NCBI GenBank assembly: GCA_018064455.1
Contig: JAGHVH010000007.1
Span: 1 to 64,000 of the forward strand
DNA from: Candidatus Limimonas egerieequi
Lineage (GTDB): Bacteria; Bacillota; Clostridia; Oscillospirales; Acutalibacteraceae
Direction of reading: 5' to 3'
DNA length: 64,000 bases
Below the pieces are notes generated by a model. That model did no database searches and had not been told where the DNA came from. It saw nothing but the letters and a program-made list of their open reading frames with translations. Every line of letters starts with the position of its first letter. Within the stretch, counting starts at the first letter, position 1. Shown here piece by piece: positions 44,188 through 51,924 of this stretch. Position numbers and translations under genes: made by a program.

Positions 44188-44958
44188 ATGAAACTCGCTA
44201 TTACAGGAAAAGGTGGCGTTGGTAAGACAACGCTCTCCTCAACACTCGCAAGGCTCTATGCCGACGAGGGCAGGACGGTACTCGCAGCGGACGTTGACCC
44301 AGATGCTAATTTGGGACTCGCGCTCGGACTGTCAGAGGAGGAAGTAAACTCAATAGTTCCAATTTCCAAGATGCGTACGCTAGTTGAGGAGAGGACAGGC
44401 GCCAACGACGCCAACAAGTTCTTTAAACTCAACCCGCAGGTGTCCGACATACCGGACAAGTACTCAAGGGATATTAACGGAGTTAAGCTCCTTGTTATGG
44501 GTACTGTCGAGACTGGCGGCTCGGGCTGTGTATGCCCAGAGCATGTAATGCTCAAGTCCATCTTATCAGCGCTCGTATTTAGAAAAGACGACGTGGTTAT
44601 CATGGACATGGAAGCCGGCCTTGAGCACCTTGCTCGTGGCACAGCAAGTATGATGGACTTCTTTATAGTAGTAATTGAACCGGGCGCACGTTCAGTTCAG
44701 ACCTATGAAAACGTCAAGAGACTTGCACACGACATTGGCGTAGACCGTGTCTATGTAGTTGCGAATAAAATTCGCGATGACGAGGATAGGGCTTTTGTTG
44801 AAAGCCGTATTCCAAAAGAGGATTTACTTGGTTTTATCAGTTACAATTCCGAAGTAATAGACGCTGATAGAAAAGGCCTCTCTCCGTACGACTGCAGCAG
44901 CACAGCTTTGGAGGAAATCAAAGCAATTAAGGCTGCACTCGACAATCTTAAAGATTAG
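44188..44958 (+). CDS. cooC: CODH nickel-insertion ATPase CooC
   Basis: A 256-residue MinD/ParA-type ATPase that helps nickel loading of CODH. It has the deviant Walker A GKGGVGKTT at residues 7-15, DVDPDANLGLALG, and the dimer-interface nickel motif Cys-x-Cys (GSGCVCPEH near residue 113). Gene order right after cooS supports the assignment. A second ATPase of the same family is encoded later in the operon (50154), so one may serve CODH and the other the ACS A-cluster. Confidence 0.92.
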   Translation: MKLAITGKGGVGKTTLSSTLARLYADEGRTVLAADVDPDANLGLALGLSEEEVNSIVPISKMRTLVEERTGANDANKFFKLNPQVSDIPDKYSRDINGVKLLVMGTVETGGSGCVCPEHVMLKSILSALVFRKDDVVIMDMEAGLEHLARGTASMMDFFIVVIEPGARSVQTYENVKRLAHDIGVDRVYVVANKIRDDEDRAFVESRIPKEDLLGFISYNSEVIDADRKGLSPYDCSSTALEEIKAIKAALDNLKD

Positions 44959-44972
44959 AAAGGAAAAAAGAC

Positions 44973-47111
44973 ATGGCTTTATTTGAAAGAGTATTCCGTG
45001 GTTCTGACGAGATGTTTGCTAAAGCAGAGGCTGAGGTAAACGCTATCGTAGACAAAGTCGGTAGAGATGCACCACTTAATATGCCAAATACAGCATATTA
45101 TCTTGCTTGCATCTATGCATATATTGGTAAGAAAGTAACAACAACTGGCGAACTTCAGGACGCCCTTACTGACGTAAAGGCAATGATGCTTCGTGAGCCT
45201 CGCACCAAGTCAATCTTCTGGTCTGGTGTCGGCACAGCAATTGCTGCCGAGATGATTGAGGCTTGTAAGTATGTTGAGACAGCAACTCCTTATGAGGGTA
45301 CAAAGTATCATGGTCACTTCTCAGACTCAGAAGTACGTGAACTTGGTGTACCACTTGTAACAAACGACATCCCAGGTTTCGTTGTAATGATTGGTCCTGC
45401 TCCTTCAACAGAGGAAGCAGTAGAAATCGTTAAGGGTTACCAGTCACGTGGTATCTTTATCTTCCTCATCGGTGGCATTATTGACCAGATGTATGAGGCA
45501 GGCGTAAACATGGGATTCCCAGTACGTCTTGTTCCTGTAACAGATGAGATTTGGGGCGTAGGCCACATCATCTCACTTGTTACACGTACAGCAATGATCT
45601 TTGGTAACGTTCAGCCAGGTGACTGGGAAGGTTTCCACAGATATACATTTGACAGAATCAACGCATTTGTTAACGCTTATAAGCCAGTAGCTGATATCAC
45701 AGTTGCTTGTGGCGCAGGCGCTATCAAGCTTGGTTTCCCAGTAATTACAAACGACACTGATGATATGTGGTCAGTTCCAAAGTCACTCGTTATCAACGAG
45801 GATACAAAGGACTGGATTGATACATCACTTGAAGCACGTGGTATCAAGATTAAGGTTACAAATATTGATATACCTGTTGCATTCTCAACAGCATTTGAGG
45901 GTGAAATCATCCGTAAGGCTGATATGAGAATTGAAATTGATGGTTCACGTGTTGACTGCTTCGAACTTGTTCAGACTAAGGACGCAACTGATATTGAGGA
46001 CCACAAGATTGTTGTTGAAGGTCCAGAGATAGATGAGTTTGAGGAAGGCGCTAAGGTATCTGTTTCTTACACAGTAGAAGTTGCTGGTAAGAACATGCAG
46101 ACAGACTTTGAATCTGTATTTGAGCGTAAGTTCCACTCATACCTCAACTGCGTTGAAGGTCTTATGCACACAGGCCAGCGTGATATGATTCGTATCCGTG
46201 TAAACAAGGCAGCATTTGATGCAGGCTTCAGATTCAAACACATTGGTGAAGTTCTCTATGCCAAGATTATGTCTGACTTTGACACAGTTGTTGATAAGTG
46301 CCAGGTTAAGATTGTAGTTGACGCTGATAAGAATAAGGAACTTCGTGCGCAGGCAAACAAGGTATTTGACAAGCGTGATGAGAGACTTAAGTCTATGACT
46401 GATGAATCAGTTCCTCAGTTCTACTCATGTATCATGTGTCAGGCATTCTCACCAAGCCACGTTTGTATCGTAACACCTGAGCGTCTTGGCCTCTGTGGTG
46501 CTGTATCATGGCTTGATGCTAAGGCAACATATGAACTTGACCCAACAGGTCCTTGCCAGATAGTTACAAAAGAGAAGTGCACAGACGAGCGTGTTGGACG
46601 TTACGAAGATGTTGATGAGGTTGTATACAGCCTTTCACACGGCGCTCTTGAGCACGTAACACTTTACTCACTCCTTGAAGACCCAATGACATCTTGCGGA
46701 TGCTTTGAGTGTATCTGTGGTATCGAGCCTTGCTCAATGGGTGTTGTTATCACAACACGTGAGCATACAGGTATCACACCACTTGGTATGACATTCTCTG
46801 AGATGGCTTCCCTCACAGGTGGTGGTGTTCAGACACCAGGCTTCATGGGACACGGCAAGCACTACATCGCTTCTAAGAAGTTCTTAAAGGCAGAGGGCGG
46901 TTTGCCACGTCTTGTTTGGTTGCCATCTGACCTTAAGGAGCAGATTCGTGATAAGATTAATGCAACAGCTAGCGAAGTATATGGTATTGAAAACTTCGCT
47001 GACATGATTGCAGATGAGACAACTTGCGGTTCAGGAGATCCAGAGGAACTCCTTGCATTCCTTTCAGAAGTTGGACATCCAGTACTTGAGATGGAGCCAA
47101 TGGATATCTAA
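44973..47111 (+). CDS. acsB: Acetyl-CoA synthase (CO-methylating), catalytic subunit
   Basis: A 712-residue enzyme that joins CO, a methyl group from the corrinoid protein and CoA at the Ni-Ni-[4Fe4S] A-cluster. All A-cluster cysteines are found: Cys486, Cys489, Cys498 and Cys508 for the cubane, and the Cys575-Gly-Cys577 motif for the distal nickel. The spacing is identical to my memory of the Moorella enzyme (506, 509, 518, 528, 595, 597; constant offset of 20). Being close to the full 729 residues, it keeps the N-terminal CODH-contact domain found in bacterial enzymes. It lies 14 bp after cooC. Confidence 0.96.
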   Translation: MALFERVFRGSDEMFAKAEAEVNAIVDKVGRDAPLNMPNTAYYLACIYAYIGKKVTTTGELQDALTDVKAMMLREPRTKSIFWSGVGTAIAAEMIEACKYVETATPYEGTKYHGHFSDSEVRELGVPLVTNDIPGFVVMIGPAPSTEEAVEIVKGYQSRGIFIFLIGGIIDQMYEAGVNMGFPVRLVPVTDEIWGVGHIISLVTRTAMIFGNVQPGDWEGFHRYTFDRINAFVNAYKPVADITVACGAGAIKLGFPVITNDTDDMWSVPKSLVINEDTKDWIDTSLEARGIKIKVTNIDIPVAFSTAFEGEIIRKADMRIEIDGSRVDCFELVQTKDATDIEDHKIVVEGPEIDEFEEGAKVSVSYTVEVAGKNMQTDFESVFERKFHSYLNCVEGLMHTGQRDMIRIRVNKAAFDAGFRFKHIGEVLYAKIMSDFDTVVDKCQVKIVVDADKNKELRAQANKVFDKRDERLKSMTDESVPQFYSCIMCQAFSPSHVCIVTPERLGLCGAVSWLDAKATYELDPTGPCQIVTKEKCTDERVGRYEDVDEVVYSLSHGALEHVTLYSLLEDPMTSCGCFECICGIEPCSMGVVITTREHTGITPLGMTFSEMASLTGGGVQTPGFMGHGKHYIASKKFLKAEGGLPRLVWLPSDLKEQIRDKINATASEVYGIENFADMIADETTCGSGDPEELLAFLSEVGHPVLEMEPMDI

Positions 47112-47131
47112 GTTTAAAACGGGAGACTGTT

Positions 47132-49069
47132 ATGTTTGATGTAACCTTTACATTTGAAAATGAAGACAGGCAACCGGTGACGGTATCTTGTGCACCTGGA
47201 GCAAATTTGCTCCAGGTAGCGCAACATGCCAACGTTGCCATAGATGCGCCATGCAGCGGTAACGGTGCATGCGGAAAATGTAAAGTAAGACTCATAGAAG
47301 GCGAGCTTAACTGCTGGCCTTCAAGCCATATCACAGATGAGGAAAAGGCAGAGGGCTGGATTCTTTCCTGTGGTTCAAAAGTTGCATCTGACGTAACAGT
47401 TATGGTTCCCGATATTGCGGCAGCATATCAGAGCAGAATGCAGACAGCCGACCTCTCAAGTGGCAAAGAAATTGCTATTTTTGAAAAACTTTTAAGTGAC
47501 ATTAAGGGAGCAGGTGTGGAACTTGTTAACACATTTGCATCTGACCATGTTGAAATAGATCCACCAACACTTGATGACACACTCCCAGATAATGAGCGTC
47601 TTGTAAACGCAATAAAGAAGACTTTTGGTGTTTCAAAAGTAACAATGCCATTCTCTGCTACAAGGGACCTTGCAAGGAACCTTCGCGAGAATGATTTTAG
47701 AGTTCGTATTGTCGGCGAGCACAGGGGCCCCGATTTCTTTGTATACGGTGTCACATCATATGATGACCACGAGCCACTCTGTGGCCTTGCCATCGATATT
47801 GGTACGACAACCGTATCCGCTGTACTTGTTAACTTAAAAGGCGGGGACCTGCTCGCCAAAGCTTCTTCTGGCAACGGCCAGATTCGCTATGGCGCAGATG
47901 TTATTAACCGTATTATCGAGCAGGGTAAGACAGGTGGCGTAAAGCGCCTTAAGGACGCAGTTGTCTGTGAGACAATTGAGCCACTTATTACAAAGCTCTG
48001 TGAGACTGCCAATGTCTCACCAAGCAAGATACTCAAAGTATGTGTTGCATCTAACACAACAATGAACCATCTCTTGCTTGGCGTTGATGCGAACCCAGTT
48101 CGTATGGAACCATACATTCCGACTTTCTTCCATGCAGATGACATCTTTGCAATGGAGATTGGACTTCATGTAAATCAGAATGCACGCCTCATACTTTGCC
48201 CAAATATCGGCTCATATGTAGGCGGTGATATCACCGCTGGTACACTCGCCACACTTCTGTGGAACAAAGAGGAATTATCACTCTTTGTTGACCTTGGAAC
48301 AAATGGTGAGATTGTATTTGGTAATAATGAGTTTATGATGAGCTGTGCATGCTCTGCTGGTCCTGCCTTTGAGGGTGGAGACATCAGTTGTGGTATGAGA
48401 GCTACTGATGGCGCAATTCAAGCCGTTACAATTGACAAGGATACGATGGAGCCATCATACGATGTAGTCGGTGGTGATTCTTTCAAGCCAATAGGTCTCT
48501 GTGGCTCTGGCATAATAGATTTGATCTCAGAACTTTATCGCTGCGGAATTGTTAACTCAAAGGGCAAGTACGTGCGTGAAGGCGACAGGGTTAAGTTTGA
48601 TGAGTACGGCATGGGACGCTATATCATCGTTGATCAGACAAAGTCTGAAACAGGCAGAGAAATCGCACTCACAGAAGTTGATATTGAAAGCTTCATTAGA
48701 GCAAAGGGCGCTATTTACTCTGGAATTGATACACTTCTTTCAAGTCTTGATATGGATGCCTCATGTGTTGAGCATTTCTATGTAGCAGGCGGTATTGGAA
48801 GCGGAATCAATATTAAAAATGCTATCAATATTGGTATGTTCCCAGATATCGAACTTGATAAGTATGAGTATATCGGTAACTCTTCACTTGCTGGTGCGTA
48901 CACTTGTGTACTTTCAAGGAACGCTGAGAAGAAGGTGAACGAGCTTGCAAGGAATATGACATACCTTGAACTTTCAACATATCCAGGATATATGGATAAC
49001 TTTATTGCAGCTTGTTTCTTGCCACATACTGATTTATCTCGCTTCCCAAATAGCGTACAGGAGCTTTGA
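47132..49069 (+). CDS. acsV: Corrinoid protein reductive activator (RACo type)
   Basis: A 645-residue activator that uses ATP to reduce inactive Co(II) corrinoid protein. The N-terminal [2Fe-2S] domain is seen in APCSGNGACGKCKVRLIEGE with a final Cys in WILSCGSK. A linker follows. The ASKHA-type ATPase part starts near residue 215 (GLAIDIGTTTVSAVLVNL), with SNTTMNHLLLG, ICPNIGSYVGGDITAG-like and GLCGSGIIDLISELY segments. This is the RACo/AcsV family (DUF4445). The stop overlaps the next gene start, and it lies 20 bp after acsB. Confidence 0.92.
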   Translation: MFDVTFTFENEDRQPVTVSCAPGANLLQVAQHANVAIDAPCSGNGACGKCKVRLIEGELNCWPSSHITDEEKAEGWILSCGSKVASDVTVMVPDIAAAYQSRMQTADLSSGKEIAIFEKLLSDIKGAGVELVNTFASDHVEIDPPTLDDTLPDNERLVNAIKKTFGVSKVTMPFSATRDLARNLRENDFRVRIVGEHRGPDFFVYGVTSYDDHEPLCGLAIDIGTTTVSAVLVNLKGGDLLAKASSGNGQIRYGADVINRIIEQGKTGGVKRLKDAVVCETIEPLITKLCETANVSPSKILKVCVASNTTMNHLLLGVDANPVRMEPYIPTFFHADDIFAMEIGLHVNQNARLILCPNIGSYVGGDITAGTLATLLWNKEELSLFVDLGTNGEIVFGNNEFMMSCACSAGPAFEGGDISCGMRATDGAIQAVTIDKDTMEPSYDVVGGDSFKPIGLCGSGIIDLISELYRCGIVNSKGKYVREGDRVKFDEYGMGRYIIVDQTKSETGREIALTEVDIESFIRAKGAIYSGIDTLLSSLDMDASCVEHFYVAGGIGSGINIKNAINIGMFPDIELDKYEYIGNSSLAGAYTCVLSRNAEKKVNELARNMTYLELSTYPGYMDNFIAACFLPHTDLSRFPNSVQEL

Positions 49070-49695
49070 TGATGGAAGTTAAAAACAATATTAAAGAAGT
49101 ACCACTCGCACATTACTTAGAGGAGTACAAAAAAATAAATCCAGATGATGCATCAGCAAGGTGCAAGGCAGAGTTTGATGGTAAGGCTTTTAAAATCAAC
49201 TTCCTTGGTGATACTTACACATTGACTTGGCCAGAGTTTTCTATATCTTGCGAAAACTCTAACGCTTTTGCACTTACTGATTTAAAAGGGCAGACATTCC
49301 TTTTACGTATCATCCTTGAGATGGAAAACCATCTCTTCCTCGGAAAGTATAAGACTTTCCGTGAGATGCCTTGGGGCGAGATGTATATCGAGCCGTTTAC
49401 CGGCAGATGCCTCACGCGCTCAGCGTTTACCTTTGGCACTGATGTTGCAAAGTTTCGCAAGGCATGCGAAACACTTGGCGCAACACCAGTTGACCACGCT
49501 GACGCCGCCTTCGGCTTTGAGGTACTCGACGGTTACTTTATTCAGATATTAATTTGGGAGGGTGACGACGAATTTAGTCCTTCCGCTCAAATTCTTTATT
49601 CGGACAATTTTGAAACAAGTTTCGCTGCAGAGGATAGAGTAGTTATAGCAGAGATGCTTATTACAAAAATCAAAGCGACAATGAAAGGGGTATAA
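49069..49695 (+). CDS. DUF3786 family protein
   Basis: A 208-residue cytoplasmic protein of the DUF3786 family, which recurs in acs/corrinoid gene clusters of acetogens. I see no metal motif: the Cys residues (in SARCKAEFDG, FSISCENS, GRCLTRSAF, FRKACET) are scattered. WEGDDEFSPSAQILYSDNFE near the C-terminus is the most characteristic stretch. The start could be ATG 49069 (overlapping the acsV stop) or ATG 49072; AGGAG is 5 or 8 nt away. The location suggests a role in corrinoid protein or A-cluster maturation, which is inference. Confidence 0.8.
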   Translation: MMEVKNNIKEVPLAHYLEEYKKINPDDASARCKAEFDGKAFKINFLGDTYTLTWPEFSISCENSNAFALTDLKGQTFLLRIILEMENHLFLGKYKTFREMPWGEMYIEPFTGRCLTRSAFTFGTDVAKFRKACETLGATPVDHADAAFGFEVLDGYFIQILIWEGDDEFSPSAQILYSDNFETSFAAEDRVVIAEMLITKIKATMKGV

Positions 49696-49697
49696 CT

Positions 49698-49937
49698 ATG
49701 CATATGCATCACGAACACGATGACCACCATGACGTTGCGCCAAAGGAGCAACTTATTGCTTTGATGAAGTATATGGTAGGCCACAATGCCGAACACACAC
49801 ATGAACTCGAACACCTAGCTCTCGATATTAAGGAGGCAGGCGAGGAGTCAACATATGAAACAATTATGGAAGCAGTAGAAAACTATCACAAGGGAAACGA
49901 AATCCTTGCTGATGCATTGGCCAAGATTTCAGAATAG
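49698..49937 (+). CDS. Small His-rich protein, putative nickel binder
   Basis: A 79-residue protein I do not recognise. Six of the first 11 residues are His, interspersed with Asp/Glu (HMHHEHDDHH), and a second His set follows near residues 29-39 (HNAEHTHELEH). The rest is predicted as acidic amphipathic helices. A good ribosome binding site (AAAGGGG, 7 nt before the ATG), the 2-bp gap to DUF3786 and the place directly before cooT all argue that it is a real gene. His-rich proteins of CODH clusters such as CooJ store or deliver nickel; here the His tract is N-terminal, not C-terminal, so it is not clearly CooJ. Nickel binding is inference. Confidence 0.8.
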   Translation: MHMHHEHDDHHDVAPKEQLIALMKYMVGHNAEHTHELEHLALDIKEAGEESTYETIMEAVENYHKGNEILADALAKISE

Positions 49938-49947
49938 AGGTTTTATT

Positions 49948-50139
49948 ATGTGCTTATCAACAGTTTATAGGAACTCACTTGAGGACGAAGGAAACGTTAT
50001 CATGAGTAATGTTTCTAAAATTGAAGTAAATGATAACATCGTAGTTGTAACAGACCTTTTCGAGCGCACACTTGAGATTGAGGGCACTTTAAAGTATTTG
50101 GATCTCGTTGGCGCAAAGGCTGTAATTGCAACTGCGTAA
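49948..50139 (+). CDS. cooT: CooT-type nickel-binding protein
   Basis: A 63-residue protein starting MCLSTVYRN, the hallmark of the CooT family, in which Cys2 is the nickel ligand after Met removal. The remainder (VSKIEVNDNIVVVTDLFERTLEIEG, then GTLKYLDLVGAKAVI) is a small beta barrel as expected. I use ATG 49948, because the Met-Cys N-terminus is the family's functional feature; GAGG lies 7 nt before it. A longer reading is not supported. CooT is needed for nickel delivery to CODH in Rhodospirillum. Confidence 0.88.
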   Translation: MCLSTVYRNSLEDEGNVIMSNVSKIEVNDNIVVVTDLFERTLEIEGTLKYLDLVGAKAVIATA

Positions 50140-50153
50140 TCTAGGAGAATAAC

Positions 50154-50921
50154 ATGGCAACAAAAACAATTGCTGTAGCCGGAAAGGGTGGCGTCGGAAA
50201 GACAACCACCTGCGGTATGCTTATTGATTATTTAACTAAAAAAAGTCAGGCTCCACTTCTTGTTGTGGACGCTGATGCGAACTCAAATCTCAACGAGGTT
50301 TTAGGCGTAGAGGCTGAGGTTACTCTGGGCTCAATTCGTGAGGAGATTGCTCACTCAGAAATTGACGGGAAAATCCCAGATGGAATGTCAAAGGCTGACT
50401 ATGCAGAATTTAAATTTGAGGATGCACTTATCGAAGAGAAAGACTTCGATATGATTGTAATGGGACGCACACAGGGCCAGGGTTGTTATTGCTTTGTTAA
50501 TGGTCTTTTGAAGTCTCAAATAGATAAATACATTAAAAATTACAGTTACACTGTAATCGACAATGAGGCTGGACTTGAGCACATCAGCAGAGGAACACTT
50601 CCACATGTTGACGTTATGTTCCTCGTTTCTGACTGTTCACGTCGTGGAATTCAAGCTGTCGCTCGAATTCGTGACATGATTGATGAACTTAAACTCAACC
50701 CAGGCGAGATTTATCTCATTGTAAACAGGGCTCCAAACGGGGAACTCAGTGACGGCGTAAAAGAGGAGATAGAGAAGCACAATTTACCACTTCTTGGAGT
50801 ACTCCCTCACGATGACCTCGTTTATGAATATGACTGTGATGGTAAACCAACAGCGTATGTTCCAGATACCACACCAGTCAAGGCAAAGCTTTTCGAACTC
50901 ATGAAAAAGATCGATATTTAA
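50154..50921 (+). CDS. acsF: Second CooC/AcsF-type nickel-insertion ATPase
   Basis: A 255-residue paralogue of CooC with deviant Walker A GKGGVGKTT at residues 9-17, VVDADANSNLNEVLG, and the Cys-x-Cys nickel motif (QGCYCFVNG near residue 120). It differs from the first in having GRTQGQGC before the Cys pair, which I associate with AcsF-like proteins that mature the acetyl-CoA synthase; the division of labour between the two is not proven. It lies 14 bp after cooT, ahead of the corrinoid protein genes. Confidence 0.87.
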   Translation: MATKTIAVAGKGGVGKTTTCGMLIDYLTKKSQAPLLVVDADANSNLNEVLGVEAEVTLGSIREEIAHSEIDGKIPDGMSKADYAEFKFEDALIEEKDFDMIVMGRTQGQGCYCFVNGLLKSQIDKYIKNYSYTVIDNEAGLEHISRGTLPHVDVMFLVSDCSRRGIQAVARIRDMIDELKLNPGEIYLIVNRAPNGELSDGVKEEIEKHNLPLLGVLPHDDLVYEYDCDGKPTAYVPDTTPVKAKLFELMKKIDI

Positions 50922-50965
50922 ATTAGGTAGTAAATTTTTTGTATATCAAGAAAGGATTGAGAAAA

Positions 50966-51910
50966 ATGGCTTTTGAAGCAAAACTCCAAGCATTTAACTC
51001 AAAGGTTAACGCAGTAACTCTTGGTACTGGCGACAAGGCTATCACTATTGGTGGTCAAAATGTAATGCCTTTTTACACATTTGATGCTGCAATTGAAAAC
51101 CCACAGAAGGTTGGCGTTGAAATCTCTGACCTTGGTATGGAAATGTGCACAGTTGATGGACTTAAGGACTTCTATGCTGGCTGCAACACAGTTGTAGACA
51201 TGGCTAAGAAGGCTGAGACAATCGAAGGCGCATCTTTCATCTGCCTTCACCTTGAATCTGCTGATCCAAACGGTGCGGATACAAGCGTTGAGGATTGTGT
51301 AAAACTCGCAAAAGACGTTGCTGATGCTATCAGCATGCCACTCGTTGTTATGGGTTGCAAAAATGTTGATAAGGATGCTGAAATCTTCAATAAGGTTTCA
51401 GAGGCACTTGAGGGTAAGAACATCCTCGTATTGTCAGCAAGAGAAGAGAACTACAAGACAGTAGGCGCATCTGCTGGCCTTGCATATGGTCAGAAGGTTG
51501 GCGCTGAGTCAGCTGTTGATATCAACCTTGCAAAGCAGCTTAACACAATGCTTTCACAGCTCGGTGTTAATGAGCAGGCTATCGTTATGAACGCTGGTTC
51601 TGCAGCAGCAGGTTATGGTTATGAGTATGTTGCTTCAACACTCGATAGAATTCGTTTGGCAGCACTCACACAGGGCGACGCACAGCTTGCAATGCCTATC
51701 ATCACTCCAGTATCTACTGAGACATACGGCGTTAAGGAATCAATTATGCCAGAGTCAGAGATGCCAGAGTGGGGTAGCATGGAAGAGCGTGCAATCGAGA
51801 TGGAAATTACAACAGCAGCTGCCGCATTAACAGGCGGCGCTGACGCTGTTATTCTTCGTCACCCAGAATCAATTAAAACAATTGCAGCAATGATTGCTGC
51901 TCTTAACTAA
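50966..51910 (+). CDS. acsD: Corrinoid iron-sulfur protein, small subunit
   Basis: A 314-residue TIM-barrel subunit of the methyl carrier protein CoFeSP. Characteristic stretches are AITIGGQNVMPFYTFDAAIENPQKVGVEISD near residue 30, CLHLESADPNG, PLVVMGCKNVDKDAEIF and, at the end, TGGADAVILRHPESI. It binds part of the corrinoid and pairs with AcsC. ATG 50966 is the start (AAAGGA upstream); an upstream in-frame ATG within the spacer is not credible. 14 bp separate it from the acsC-acsE fusion gene. Confidence 0.94.
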   Translation: MAFEAKLQAFNSKVNAVTLGTGDKAITIGGQNVMPFYTFDAAIENPQKVGVEISDLGMEMCTVDGLKDFYAGCNTVVDMAKKAETIEGASFICLHLESADPNGADTSVEDCVKLAKDVADAISMPLVVMGCKNVDKDAEIFNKVSEALEGKNILVLSAREENYKTVGASAGLAYGQKVGAESAVDINLAKQLNTMLSQLGVNEQAIVMNAGSAAAGYGYEYVASTLDRIRLAALTQGDAQLAMPIITPVSTETYGVKESIMPESEMPEWGSMEERAIEMEITTAAAALTGGADAVILRHPESIKTIAAMIAALN

Positions 51911-51924
51911 GGAGGGATTTCGTA

